Shown here one piece after another: positions 52,434-61,379 of a stretch of DNA of 64,000 nucleotides. How positions within the stretch are numbered: position 1 is the first letter of the stretch; the number at the start of each line of letters is the position of its first letter. Below the pieces are notes generated by a model. It did no database searches and was not told the DNA's origin. It worked only from the letters and a program-made list of their open reading frames with translations. This stretch comes from Roseomonas sp. (GTDB lineage Bacteria > Pseudomonadota > Alphaproteobacteria > Acetobacterales > Acetobacteraceae): NCBI GenBank assembly GCA_020249925.1, contig JADCER010000006.1, positions 62,001 through 126,000 of the forward strand. Direction: 5' to 3'. The position numbers were made by a program, and so were the translations under genes.

Positions 52434-52681
52434 CATCATCTCCTGTTTCTGTGCGTTAGTGTGATGCGGGGTTTTTCCTGCTCGCCCAAAAGATTTGTCA
52501 AGGGAAATCAGAACCGTCGCCGCCGGCCCGCTGCCGCCATAGGGCAGATCCGCCGCCTGCACATTTCCGGCAAAAAGCGCGGCGCAAAGGGCCAAGGCGT
52601 AACGCAACATGGGTTTCCTCCTTGTTCTTGTGGGCCAAAGGCTAGACCGCGCCGCTGACACCCGCAAATTCCGCTTGCTGG
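52434..52681 (-). pseudogene. Decayed duplicate of the Bug receptor gene (relic)
   Basis: Bases 52543-52681 repeat the promoter, AAGGAGG ribosome site, ATG (52610) and signal peptide (MLRYALALCAALFAGNVQAA, next ADLP) of the receptor gene at 53898-54848. From there it jumps to YGGSGPAAT, matching the receptor's YRGSGPAAT about 153 codons later. The junction sits on a shared GGGCA (52542-52546; in the intact gene at 54321-54325 and 54780-54784), so a 459-bp in-frame deletion between short direct repeats is the likely cause. The similarity ends near 52500. Confidence 0.8.
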
Positions 52682-52687
52682 GGCGGG

Positions 52688-53893
52688 TTAGGCGCGGCTT
52701 TCACGCACCACCGCGTCTTCCCGCTTGGCCACTTCCGGCAATAGCGCCGTGCCAAGCCCCGGCCCTTCCATCGGCAGCACCCAACCCTGTTCCAGCCTTG
52801 GCAAAACCGTAACAAGGTCGCGATACCAGGTGGCGAGCGTGGCGCGCACCACTTCCTGAAAAATCGCTGTTGGCGCATGCAGCGCCAAATGGAGCGATGC
52901 CACCAAAGTCACCGGCCCCGTGCAATCATGCGGCGCCACGGGCCGCGCCCAAGCCTCAGCCAAAGCCGCGATTTTGCGCGCTTCGGTCAAGCCACCGCAC
53001 CAGGTGAGATCAAGCATCACCACATCGGTGGCACCCGCGACCAATAGATCGCGAAACGCAATCTTGCCGCCCAGCGTCTCACTCGCGCAAATCGGCACGC
53101 GCGTGGCGCGCCGCAATTCCGCAAGCGATGCCACATCATCCATCTTGCCAATCGGGTCTTCCGCCCAGGTGATCGCCAAGGGTTCCAAAGCCTGACAGAT
53201 GCGCAGCGCCGCCGGATAGGACCAAAGGCTGTGCAATTCCGCCATTATCTCGATCTTGTCGCCCACAGCACGACGAATTTTCTCGAAAGGTTCAAGCCCG
53301 CGCTTCAGGTCCGAAAGGGTGATGGATTGCCCCTGCGTCGCCGGCGCATAGATATCGAAGGGCCAGATTTTCATGGCAGTGAAGCCTTCCGCGAGCAGGC
53401 TTTCCGCCAGCGCCCCGGCATCGCGCATGAAGGCGACCTGGTCATCATAAGGACCGCGCGCCTGATCCGCCGCGCCAATATCGCGGCGTTGGGCGCTTTT
53501 GGTGTTGTAATCATAACCCGCGCAGGTGTTGTAGCTGCGTACCCTATCGCGTGAGAGGCCGCCCAGCGCTTCATGCACCGGCACGCCAAGGCGCTTTCCC
53601 GCCAAATCCCAAAGCGCAATATCCACTGCGGACGCGGCGCGAATTTCCGCACTTGATGAACCAAAGCCGACATAGGGGGTCAGCAAATGGCGGGAGATGC
53701 CTTCAATCTGGCGCGCATCACGCCCAAGCAGAAAGGGTGCCACGCTTTCATGGATCACCGCTTCCACTGCGGCGGCACCACGAAAGGCCTCACCCAAACC
53801 CATCAGCCCATCATCGGTTTCGATTTCAAGCCAAAGCAGGTTTGGGCGTTCGGCGATACGAATGGTCCGCAGCGCGCGGATTTTACTGATCAT
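52688..53893 (-). CDS. Enolase-superfamily enzyme (mandelate racemase/muconate lactonizing type)
   Basis: A 401-residue enzyme. N-terminal capping domain (to about 120), then the barrel: KIWPFD (lysine region), metal ligands in IMAELHSLW, WAEDPIG and CASETLGG, and a histidine in APHDCTGPV. These proteins abstract the alpha proton of a carboxylate acid sugar or related acid. The ELHS triplet in place of D-x-N and the late PHD suggest an acid-sugar dehydratase-like branch, but I cannot name the substrate. It follows the Bug receptor gene by 4 bases and is presumably in its operon. Confidence 0.85.
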   Translation of the reverse strand: MISKIRALRTIRIAERPNLLWLEIETDDGLMGLGEAFRGAAAVEAVIHESVAPFLLGRDARQIEGISRHLLTPYVGFGSSSAEIRAASAVDIALWDLAGKRLGVPVHEALGGLSRDRVRSYNTCAGYDYNTKSAQRRDIGAADQARGPYDDQVAFMRDAGALAESLLAEGFTAMKIWPFDIYAPATQGQSITLSDLKRGLEPFEKIRRAVGDKIEIMAELHSLWSYPAALRICQALEPLAITWAEDPIGKMDDVASLAELRRATRVPICASETLGGKIAFRDLLVAGATDVVMLDLTWCGGLTEARKIAALAEAWARPVAPHDCTGPVTLVASLHLALHAPTAIFQEVVRATLATWYRDLVTVLPRLEQGWVLPMEGPGLGTALLPEVAKREDAVVRESRA

Positions 53894-53897
53894 GGCG

Positions 53898-54848
53898 TCA
53901 TTCCGCGCGGATCCCTTGGCGGCGCACCACCTCAGACCAGCGCGCCACCTCGCTTTGGATATGCGCGCCCATCTGTGCCGGCGTGCCGCCAATGGGTGTC
54001 AGCGCCAATTCCTGCATGCGCTGGCGCACCGCGGGCGTTTCCATCGCCTTGTTGAAGGCCGCATTCAAAGCGGCAATGGCTGCGGGCGGCGTTCTGGCCG
54101 GTGTCATGAAGCCGAACCAGCTATCAATCACCATGCCCTGCACGCCCTGTTCGGCAAAGGTTGGCAGATCGGGCAGTTCCGGAATGCGCTCCGCACTCAG
54201 CGCCGCCAAAGCACGTACAGTGCCGGCGCGGATATGCGGCAGGATGGAGGGCAGATTGTCGAAAAACACATCAACGCGCCCCGCGATCAAATCCGTTGCC
54301 GCCGGCCCGCTGCCGCGATAGGGCACATGGGTCATTTCAATCCCCGTAATGCTACGCAGCAATTCGGGGCCGAGGTGATTGGATGCGCCCACACCTGACG
54401 ACGCGAAACTCAAAGGTGTTGTCTTCGCCAGCGCGATGAATTCCTGGATATTGCGCGCCGGCAAATCCTTGCGCACCGTCATCACATTGCGCACCGCCCC
54501 CGTCAGGATCACCGGTGCGAAATCGCTCAGGCTGTAACCCGGATTTGCATAAAGCGCGGGATTGGCACCGCAGGGGCCAAAGGCGCATTGCACCAATGTA
54601 GAGCCATCCGCCGCACCGCGCGCGGCTTCCGCCATGCCGATATTGCCGCCCGCGCCACCACGATTTTCAATCACCGCACCGCGCGGCAGGAAGGGTGCGG
54701 CGGCCTCGGCCAAAACGCGCGCGAGGATGTCGCTGGTGCCGGCCGGCGTGAAGGGGACAATGATGCGAATGGGCCGGTCGGGCAGATCGGCGGCCTGCAC
54801 ATTTCCAGCAAAAAGCGCGGCGCAAAAGACCAGGGCGTAACGCAACAT
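53898..54848 (-). CDS. Bug-family (TctC-like) periplasmic receptor
   Basis: A 316-residue receptor of the tripartite tricarboxylate (Bug) family. Signal peptide (MLRYALVFCAALFAGNVQA), then DRPIRIIVPFTPAGTSDILAR, NRGGAGGNIGMAEAA and PYRGSGPAATDLIAG, the usual motifs. The ATG at 54848 has AAGGAGAA upstream. It likely captures a carboxylate used by the enolase-superfamily enzyme encoded next. No TctA/TctB membrane subunits are nearby, common for this family. A truncated copy lies downstream at 52434-52681. Confidence 0.9.
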   Translation of the reverse strand: MLRYALVFCAALFAGNVQAADLPDRPIRIIVPFTPAGTSDILARVLAEAAAPFLPRGAVIENRGGAGGNIGMAEAARGAADGSTLVQCAFGPCGANPALYANPGYSLSDFAPVILTGAVRNVMTVRKDLPARNIQEFIALAKTTPLSFASSGVGASNHLGPELLRSITGIEMTHVPYRGSGPAATDLIAGRVDVFFDNLPSILPHIRAGTVRALAALSAERIPELPDLPTFAEQGVQGMVIDSWFGFMTPARTPPAAIAALNAAFNKAMETPAVRQRMQELALTPIGGTPAQMGAHIQSEVARWSEVVRRQGIRAE

Positions 54849-54988
54849 GGGTTTTCTCCTTATTCTTGTGGGCCGAAGGCTAGACCGCGCCGCGGCAAGC
54901 CGCAAATTCCGCTTGCTCCGACCGGACCGCTTGGGCCAAGCTTCCCCCCAAGGCACTTAAAGTGCCGCTATGGGAAGGAAACACGGCT

Positions 54989-55927
54989 ATGAAATTCTGG
55001 TCGCGGGCCGCGCTGGCCCTTTCTGGCTTGATGGCGTCCGTCACCCCGGCTGCGGCCCAGGTACAAATGATCATCCCCTGGCCGGCGGGCGGCGGCACGG
55101 ACATTATCGGCCGCCTGATCCAGCCGGTATTCACCGAAGCCATGGGCACGCAAGTCGTCATTCGCAATGTCGGCGGCGCGACAGGCACCATCGGCACAGC
55201 AGAGGTTGTGCGCGCCAAACCGGATGGGCAGACGATCCTGTTGACCTCCATGGCGCCAATTGCCATTCAGCCAAGCTTCATGGCGCGCGCGCCCTATCGC
55301 GCGGATCAACTCACCGCTGTCTGTCTGGTCGCCGAAGCGCCGGCCACGCTGATGACGCCGACCACAACGGGCATTCGTACGGTCGCCGATATCGTCGCAC
55401 GCGCCAGGGCCAATCCAGGGCAATTGCCCTATGCCTCGGGCGGTGTGGGCGGGCTTGGGCATTTGGCAATGACGGGCCTCTCGCGCGCCTTCGGGATTGA
55501 GATGAACCACATCCCCTTCCGCGGCTCAGGCGATAGCGTGCAGGCGATGCTTTCCGGCACCGTGCCGATGCTGACAGCGGAGGCCAATCTCGTGAAGCAA
55601 TACGGGCTGCATGCCGTGGCGGTTTTTGCCGAACAACGCTCACCCGATTTCCCTGACACGCCCACCATGCGCGAACAGGGGCTTGATCTGGTCTATCCGC
55701 TTTGGACCGGCATTTTCACCGCGCCCGGCACGCCAGAGGCCGTGGTGGCGCGCATGGATGAGGCCTGCGCACGCACCCTGCGCACCCCATCGGTGATTGA
55801 GGGCATGACGCGTGCGGGCCACCCGATCCGCTATCTGAACCGGCAGGAATTCACGGCCTATGTAAGGGCAGAGGCTGAGAAATATGCCAAGCTCATTCGC
55901 GATAGCGGCTTGCGGCAGGCGGATTGA
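54989..55927 (+). CDS. Second Bug-family periplasmic receptor, divergent
   Basis: A 312-residue receptor with signal peptide (MKFWSRAALALSGLMASVTPAAAQ) and the family motifs QMIIPWPAGGGTDIIGRLIQ, VGGATGTIGTAEV and PFRGSGDSVQAM. The ATG at 54989 has GGGAAGGAA upstream. It is divergent from the first Bug gene, with about 140 bases of promoter region between them. It may bind a different carboxylate, since the two proteins are only moderately alike. No membrane partner is visible. Confidence 0.9.
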   Translation: MKFWSRAALALSGLMASVTPAAAQVQMIIPWPAGGGTDIIGRLIQPVFTEAMGTQVVIRNVGGATGTIGTAEVVRAKPDGQTILLTSMAPIAIQPSFMARAPYRADQLTAVCLVAEAPATLMTPTTTGIRTVADIVARARANPGQLPYASGGVGGLGHLAMTGLSRAFGIEMNHIPFRGSGDSVQAMLSGTVPMLTAEANLVKQYGLHAVAVFAEQRSPDFPDTPTMREQGLDLVYPLWTGIFTAPGTPEAVVARMDEACARTLRTPSVIEGMTRAGHPIRYLNRQEFTAYVRAEAEKYAKLIRDSGLRQAD

Positions 55928-56089
55928 AGGAGCGCAGGATTCATCACGGAAACCCCTTACGCGCCAACCCAAGCCTTATTCGAAAACGACAACGGCTTCG
56001 GATTTGAAGCCACCCTTGTTCTTGCCAGCGAAAGCATTTTTGAGCAATAACTATGGCTATGAAATCAATAGTCCTTTGGGAGATTTTTC
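55928..56089. other. AT-rich leader before the glycosyltransferase genes
   Basis: A 162-base gap with AT-richer sequence (TTATTC, AAAACGAC, TTTTTGAGC). It probably carries the promoter of the glycosyltransferase pair and marks the left edge of a composition change. No gene is seen. Confidence 0.4.
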
Positions 56090-57439
56090 TTGCATAAGCC
56101 CCGCATCTATATTGATGGCTTCAACTTATCCTTGGAACAGGGAACCGGGGTGGCGACTTATGCACGTAATCTGTCCTTCGCTTTGCGTGACATCGGCGCA
56201 GAGGTTGGCGTTCTCTATGGGACTTCAGCCCCAACGACAAGTTCAAACTCAATGATGCGCGAAATCGCCTTTTTCGATCCAAGGCCCAGCGAGCCATCAC
56301 AGCTTTCGCAGATTCTAAAAATTTTTCGCCATATGCTGACGTTGCCGTTTAGTGAAATCGCCCATGAGGTGCCGATTACCGGTCGTGTCATTCGGGATAA
56401 CTTTCGGTCACGCCTGCCATACTTCGATCATATATGGAATGCCCAGGATCTGTTTGAAAAAGAATCGCTCTATAGAGTCCTGCTCGGTGGCCGTATGAAT
56501 GTGCATTTCCGCGAGCCGCCAGACATCATGCATTGGACCTATCCAATGGCGATCCATGTCCCAAAAGCCAAAAACATCTACACGCTGCATGATCTTGTGC
56601 CATTGCGCCTTCCCTATACCACGCTTGACAATAAGCGTCATTATTTCAAGCTGATCCAGCGCCTGACTGAAAAGGCGGATCATCTCGTTACAGTAAGCGA
56701 GTCTTCAAAGCGCGATATCATGAGCCTTTTTGGCGTTCCAGAGGAAAGGATCACCAATACCTATCAGGCCGTGGATATCCCTTCTGTCTACCGCAACAAG
56801 GCGATCAGCGATGTCAAAAGCGATTTGGAAGGTACCTTTGGCTTAAGCTACAAGAATTACTTTCTCTTTTTTGGTGCCATTGAACCGAAGAAAAATGTTG
56901 GACGTCTAATCGAAGCATACCTTGCATCCGGCGTGACCGATCCTCTGGTCATTGTTGGCAAAAAGGCATGGAAATCCAAAACGGAATTACAATTGATCTC
57001 AGAGGGCGAACATGTACGTTTTTTGTTGAGCCAAAAAAACGTACAGGAAAGACGTTCTTGTGTTCTTCATTTTGAATATGCTACGCATTCAATGTTGATC
57101 AGCTTGATCAGGGGCGCGAAGGCAGTGCTTTTTCCATCTCTATATGAAGGGTTTGGCCTGCCGGCTTTGGAGGCTATGTCTCTAGGAACGCCGGTTTTGA
57201 CATCCAATACGGCTTCGTTGCCGGAGGTGGTTGGTAACGCAGCATTGCAAATCGATCCCTATGACATACGCGCCTTGATCGAAGGCATCCGCGCGCTGAA
57301 TAATGACGCCGATTTGCTGGGGCGCCTAGCCGAAGCGGGCCCGATACGCGCTCAGGAGTTTTCGCCAGAGCGCTACCAGGCGCGTCTCTTGAAGCTATAT
57401 AGCAAGCAGCAAAATAATGTCATGAGCCGATCTCAATGA
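56090..57439 (+). CDS. GT4-family glycosyltransferase
   Basis: A 449-residue glycosyltransferase. N terminus PRIYIDGFNLSLEQGTGVATYARNL (quoted in part) shows the glycine-rich acceptor loop. The GT-B C-terminal half has FGAIEPKKNVGRLIEAY and YEGFGLPALEAMSLGTPVLTS with the E-x7-E type motif. It transfers a sugar from an NDP-sugar to a polysaccharide or lipid acceptor. The start is a TTG at 56090 with GGGAG upstream, as no suitable ATG is near. AT-richer than the surroundings and co-translated with the next gene (ATGA). Confidence 0.8.
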   Translation: MHKPRIYIDGFNLSLEQGTGVATYARNLSFALRDIGAEVGVLYGTSAPTTSSNSMMREIAFFDPRPSEPSQLSQILKIFRHMLTLPFSEIAHEVPITGRVIRDNFRSRLPYFDHIWNAQDLFEKESLYRVLLGGRMNVHFREPPDIMHWTYPMAIHVPKAKNIYTLHDLVPLRLPYTTLDNKRHYFKLIQRLTEKADHLVTVSESSKRDIMSLFGVPEERITNTYQAVDIPSVYRNKAISDVKSDLEGTFGLSYKNYFLFFGAIEPKKNVGRLIEAYLASGVTDPLVIVGKKAWKSKTELQLISEGEHVRFLLSQKNVQERRSCVLHFEYATHSMLISLIRGAKAVLFPSLYEGFGLPALEAMSLGTPVLTSNTASLPEVVGNAALQIDPYDIRALIEGIRALNNDADLLGRLAEAGPIRAQEFSPERYQARLLKLYSKQQNNVMSRSQ

Positions 57440-59490
57440 CGACCACGGACATGCCCGACGAGCATGTTGCACGGTTCCACGAGATCTGTAACCTTTATCT
57501 ACGGATTGGGCATGAACTCGAGTTGCTTGGCCGAAATGAGGAAGCGCTTGAAGCCTATCAACGTGCAACTTCCTACGACCCCAAAAACCATGGCGCCAGG
57601 CGCAAAATCTCTGCCATGGAAGAGATCTTGAAGGCGATGAAAGCTGAACAAGTCATGGAAAACTCGCCGCGCTCTACACGCATTATGTTCGATATATCGG
57701 ATCTCATCCAATATATGCGAGAGTCAAGGGTCCCAACAGGCATCCAACGCGTACAACTAAAGATCATCTATTTCGCCCTGACCGAATTCAGGGCCCAAGC
57801 AAACCCGTTAGTGGTTCATTTCGATCAGGCTGGAAGTCAGTGGATTCCTGTTGAAGCAGAACTGTTCCTTTCTCTTCACAACGCAGCCGAATCTGGTGAT
57901 GATATACTGGAGGAAGAACTGCAGGAGATGTTAAAGCGGTTGGATCATCCAGATTTGCCGCCGGATTATCTGGACCAGCAGCTTCAGGAAAATGACTTCA
58001 TCCTCGTCAATTTGGGAAGTTCTTGGTGGATTGAAAATTATTTTCTAAAGATTCGAGAGTTACGAAAGAAATACGGTATCCGCTATGTTCCGATGATCCA
58101 TGATGTGATTCCCTTGATGACGCCTGAGCATTGTTCACATCTCCTGGTTGAGGAATTCTGTCAGTGGTTCTCGACCCTACCATTTGAAGTTGACGGAGCG
58201 GTGACGAATTCTGAATGGTCCGCGATGGACGTCCGGCATCAGGTTGCAAAATTTCTCCCTCAGGCTGTTTTCCCAATTCATCCCATTGCCTTGAATGGTG
58301 ACATGCGACGTGATTTTTCCACGCGCGCCATCAATGCGAGCAATACAATAAACCATCTCCTGCCACACGATTCATCCTTTGTCTTATGTGTTGGCACCTT
58401 GGAGAGCCGAAAAAATCATTTGCTGCTTTTCAAGGCCTGGGAGCAATTATTGGAAAATTATGACGCTACAGATGTTCCCTTCCTTGTCTGTCTTGGCAAG
58501 GCAGGCTGGCTATTTGACGAGGCTGCCGAGTTTCTACGCGCGCGCCCCGCTCTCAACGCAAAGATTATACTTATTTCGAGCGTGACGGATCATTCTTTGG
58601 CAGCGCTTTATGAAGCAAGCCTGTTCGCCGTTTACAATAGCTTCTATGAGGGGTGGGGCCTACCTGTTACGGAAAGCTTGGCCTTCGGCGCATTGCCGCT
58701 CATTCCCTGCCACACCTCATTGACCGAAGCGGGTGGTCGCGCGGCTGTCTATTTCCGCAGCAATGACCTTTGTGATCTCTACACCAAGCTTGAAACCTTG
58801 ATCTTCAATGCTGAAGAAAGAGAACGCTTATCCAATCACGCACGCGCCCACGCCAAGCTGCGTGATTGGAAGGATGTCGCCCGCGAATTTGTTGACACCA
58901 TCATTAGCATAAAGCCCTCTGCCAGAACGCGCCAGGAAGAACTGTTGCGGGTGCCCATCGGGCGTGTTGTTCATATCGGCAAATCCAACGCCCTTACGCC
59001 AAACTTTGACTTGGCCTTGGCGAATCTTCTGCGCGATGGGCTGAATTGGCATGGGCTTGAGTATTGGGCGAATTGGACCAAGCCAGGGATCGTCCAAATC
59101 CGCCTGCCCCTGCCTGATGAAGTTATTGGTCAGGATTTGATGCTGTTTTTGCGCATCAGAGGTGCGTTGGTGGATACCTTCATCTCGGTCTCGTGCTGGT
59201 TGGATGATCAGCGTCTTGGTACACCCTTCGAAAAAATGATAGGCATTCTCCATTTTCATAATATAATTTTTCAGTTGAAGCCGGACTCGCACCATCTGAA
59301 CGTTACGATTGATACAGGCGAGGGCAGTCAACTCCTCTGGCCGGATCCACGCCGTGCGGGCATTGCTGTGGTGGATCTCATGGTATGTCGTGCAGATGAT
59401 GCTATTGCACAACATTTTTTCATGAATTCCTTTCCAGAATTGTGCCAAGAAATCGTAGACAGCGCACATGTCAGTGTGCACCAAGTTTAA
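57436..59490 (+). CDS. Large glycosyltransferase with N-terminal TPR and C-terminal beta domain
   Basis: A 684-residue protein. Residues about 15-70 form a TPR-like repeat (LYLRIGHELELLGRNEEALEAYQRATSYDP, in part). The GT4 domain (about 80-505) contains RVPTGIQRVQLK, IHDVIPL, LCVGTLESRKNH and FYEGWGLPVTESLAFGALPLI. The last 165 residues form a beta-rich domain (WANWTKPGIVQIRLP, in part). It resembles multi-domain enzymes of capsule or O-antigen assembly. It overlaps the first glycosyltransferase and shares its lower GC. Acceptor and donor unknown. Confidence 0.8.
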   Translation: MTTTDMPDEHVARFHEICNLYLRIGHELELLGRNEEALEAYQRATSYDPKNHGARRKISAMEEILKAMKAEQVMENSPRSTRIMFDISDLIQYMRESRVPTGIQRVQLKIIYFALTEFRAQANPLVVHFDQAGSQWIPVEAELFLSLHNAAESGDDILEEELQEMLKRLDHPDLPPDYLDQQLQENDFILVNLGSSWWIENYFLKIRELRKKYGIRYVPMIHDVIPLMTPEHCSHLLVEEFCQWFSTLPFEVDGAVTNSEWSAMDVRHQVAKFLPQAVFPIHPIALNGDMRRDFSTRAINASNTINHLLPHDSSFVLCVGTLESRKNHLLLFKAWEQLLENYDATDVPFLVCLGKAGWLFDEAAEFLRARPALNAKIILISSVTDHSLAALYEASLFAVYNSFYEGWGLPVTESLAFGALPLIPCHTSLTEAGGRAAVYFRSNDLCDLYTKLETLIFNAEERERLSNHARAHAKLRDWKDVAREFVDTIISIKPSARTRQEELLRVPIGRVVHIGKSNALTPNFDLALANLLRDGLNWHGLEYWANWTKPGIVQIRLPLPDEVIGQDLMLFLRIRGALVDTFISVSCWLDDQRLGTPFEKMIGILHFHNIIFQLKPDSHHLNVTIDTGEGSQLLWPDPRRAGIAVVDLMVCRADDAIAQHFFMNSFPELCQEIVDSAHVSVHQV

Positions 59491-59535
59491 ACCCCATCCT
59501 CCTGAACGCTATCTTGATCGCCAGAAGGAAGACCA

Positions 59536-60447
59536 ATGATGCTCAGCGAACCCGGCCATTACGATTACATGCCCTGGCGCAGGCGCCCCAAAATCACCTG
59601 GCCAAATGGCGCACGCATCGCCTTTTGGGTGGCACCCAATATTGAGCATTATGAGCTTGACCCACCGCCAAATGCGCGTCGCATGCCCTGGACCAGACCG
59701 CAACCCGATGTACTCGGCTATTCCTGGCGCGATTACGGCAACCGCGTTGGCTTTTGGCGCATGGCGGATGTCATGGCGCGGTACGGCGTGCGCGGCAGTG
59801 TTTCTCTCAATGTCGCGGTCTGTGATCATTATCCGGAAATCATCGAACGCTGCTGCGAACTGGATTGGGAGCTTTTCAGCCACGGAACCTACAATACCCG
59901 CTATTTCTACGGCATGAATGAAGATCAGCAGCGCGCGGTCATTCGCGAAAACCGCGAGACCATCATGCGCGCGAGCGGTCAGGAATTGGATGGCTGGTTG
60001 ACGCCGGCAATATCGAATGACGAAACCACGCAGCATCTGCTGGCAGAAGAAGGCATCAAATATACGCTGGATATGCTGCATGATGACCAGCCGACACCAA
60101 TCAAGGTGCGCAGCGGCCATTTGATCAGCATTCCCTATTCGCTCGAAATCAACGATGTGCCGCTGCTGGTCATGCGCAATACGCCGCCTGAACGTTTCGC
60201 CGCCATCTGCAAGGCGCAATTCGACCAGCTTTACGAAGAAGGCGCTGAAAGCGGTACGGTGATGTGCATGCCACTCCATCCCTTCCTGATTGGCCAACCA
60301 CATCGCATCAGCGCGCTTGATGATGTGCTGCGCCACGTGGTTGCCCATGACAAGGTCTGGCTCGCCACAGGGCGGGAAATCGCCGCCTGGTATACGGAAC
60401 ATCATCTGGCGGAAACGCAATCCTGGATCGCGGCGGGGACACCATGA
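59536..60447 (+). CDS. Polysaccharide deacetylase-like hydrolase (1)
   Basis: A 303-residue protein of the NodB/PuuE-like family, as seen in ITWPNGARIAFWVAPNIEHYEL, WRDYGNRVGFWRM and FSHGTYNTRYFYGM. The typical NodB zinc site (TFDD and HTxxH) is not standard here, so it could be a divergent amidase (allantoinase PuuE-type) rather than a sugar deacetylase. ATG at 59536 with GAAGGAAG upstream. The next gene is a related protein, overlapping by 4 bases. GC is back to the genome norm. Confidence 0.75.
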   Translation: MMLSEPGHYDYMPWRRRPKITWPNGARIAFWVAPNIEHYELDPPPNARRMPWTRPQPDVLGYSWRDYGNRVGFWRMADVMARYGVRGSVSLNVAVCDHYPEIIERCCELDWELFSHGTYNTRYFYGMNEDQQRAVIRENRETIMRASGQELDGWLTPAISNDETTQHLLAEEGIKYTLDMLHDDQPTPIKVRSGHLISIPYSLEINDVPLLVMRNTPPERFAAICKAQFDQLYEEGAESGTVMCMPLHPFLIGQPHRISALDDVLRHVVAHDKVWLATGREIAAWYTEHHLAETQSWIAAGTP

Positions 60448-61379
60448 AGGGCTTGCCTGAAGATTATCTGCTCTATCCCGCGCGCCGGCGCGGCATGGAT
60501 CATGAGATTTATCCCTTCCGCGCGCTGCCTGACGCAAAAGCAATCACTTGGCCAAATGGTGCGCGCGTCGCGCTTTGCATCGCGGTCCATATGGGCCATT
60601 TCCCGATGGACATGCCGCTCAAGCCCTTTATTGCACCAGGTGGCATGGAAAGGCCCTATCCTTCCTATTGGGATTATACGCTGCGCGATTACGGCAATCG
60701 GATCGGCGTCTATCGCTTGATGAAGTCACTTGGTGCGCATGGCCTACCTGCCACCGCCCTGCTGAGCGCCGTGCTGGCTAAGCGCTATCCCGTGCTGATG
60801 GATGATCTGGCCGCGGCACAATGGGAAATCGCCTGCGCTGGCTTTGATATGGGGCGGCTGCATCACAGCGGTATTCCGCTCGATCAGGAACGCGCTACGG
60901 TGCAGGAAGCCGCGGCCCTGCTGCGTGGCCGTTTCGGCGCTTCAGTGCGCGGCTGGCATTCGCCGGCCCATTCCGAATCAAGCCACACATTGCACCTGGT
61001 TGCGGAAGCCGGCTTCAACTTCACCACCGGCTGGGCGAATGATGACATGCCCTATCTGATGAACACCGATGCGGGCCGGCTGATCTGCATGCCGCTGTCG
61101 CAGGATCTATCAGATCAACGCATGCTGCATCAGCAACATTTGCCGACCGAAGATTTCACCAAAGCCATTCTAGCCGCACATGAATTGCTGGATCGGGAAG
61201 CAGAGGCCTCCAGCAGCGGCCGCATTCTGGTGGTGCCCATCACGCCTTGGCTGATGGGCGTGCCGCATCGCATTCGGGCCTTCAATGAAATGCTTGATGC
61301 CATCATGGCGCGCGGTAGTATCTGGCCCGCCACCATGGGCCAAATCGCGGATCATTGGTACGCGCAAAATCCAGGCTAA
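60444..61379 (+). CDS. Polysaccharide deacetylase-like hydrolase (2)
   Basis: A 311-residue relative of the preceding protein: ITWPNGARVALCIAVHMGHF, LRDYGNRIGVYRLM, and GWHSPAHSESSHTL with a histidine/serine group differing from its partner. The two likely act on the same compound, perhaps as hetero-oligomer or in sequence. Its stop overlaps the stop of the opposing ketopantoate-reductase gene by 4 bases. Substrate unknown; a cyclic amide or N-acyl compound is plausible for the PuuE-like branch. Confidence 0.75.
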   Translation: MKGLPEDYLLYPARRRGMDHEIYPFRALPDAKAITWPNGARVALCIAVHMGHFPMDMPLKPFIAPGGMERPYPSYWDYTLRDYGNRIGVYRLMKSLGAHGLPATALLSAVLAKRYPVLMDDLAAAQWEIACAGFDMGRLHHSGIPLDQERATVQEAAALLRGRFGASVRGWHSPAHSESSHTLHLVAEAGFNFTTGWANDDMPYLMNTDAGRLICMPLSQDLSDQRMLHQQHLPTEDFTKAILAAHELLDREAEASSSGRILVVPITPWLMGVPHRIRAFNEMLDAIMARGSIWPATMGQIADHWYAQNPG

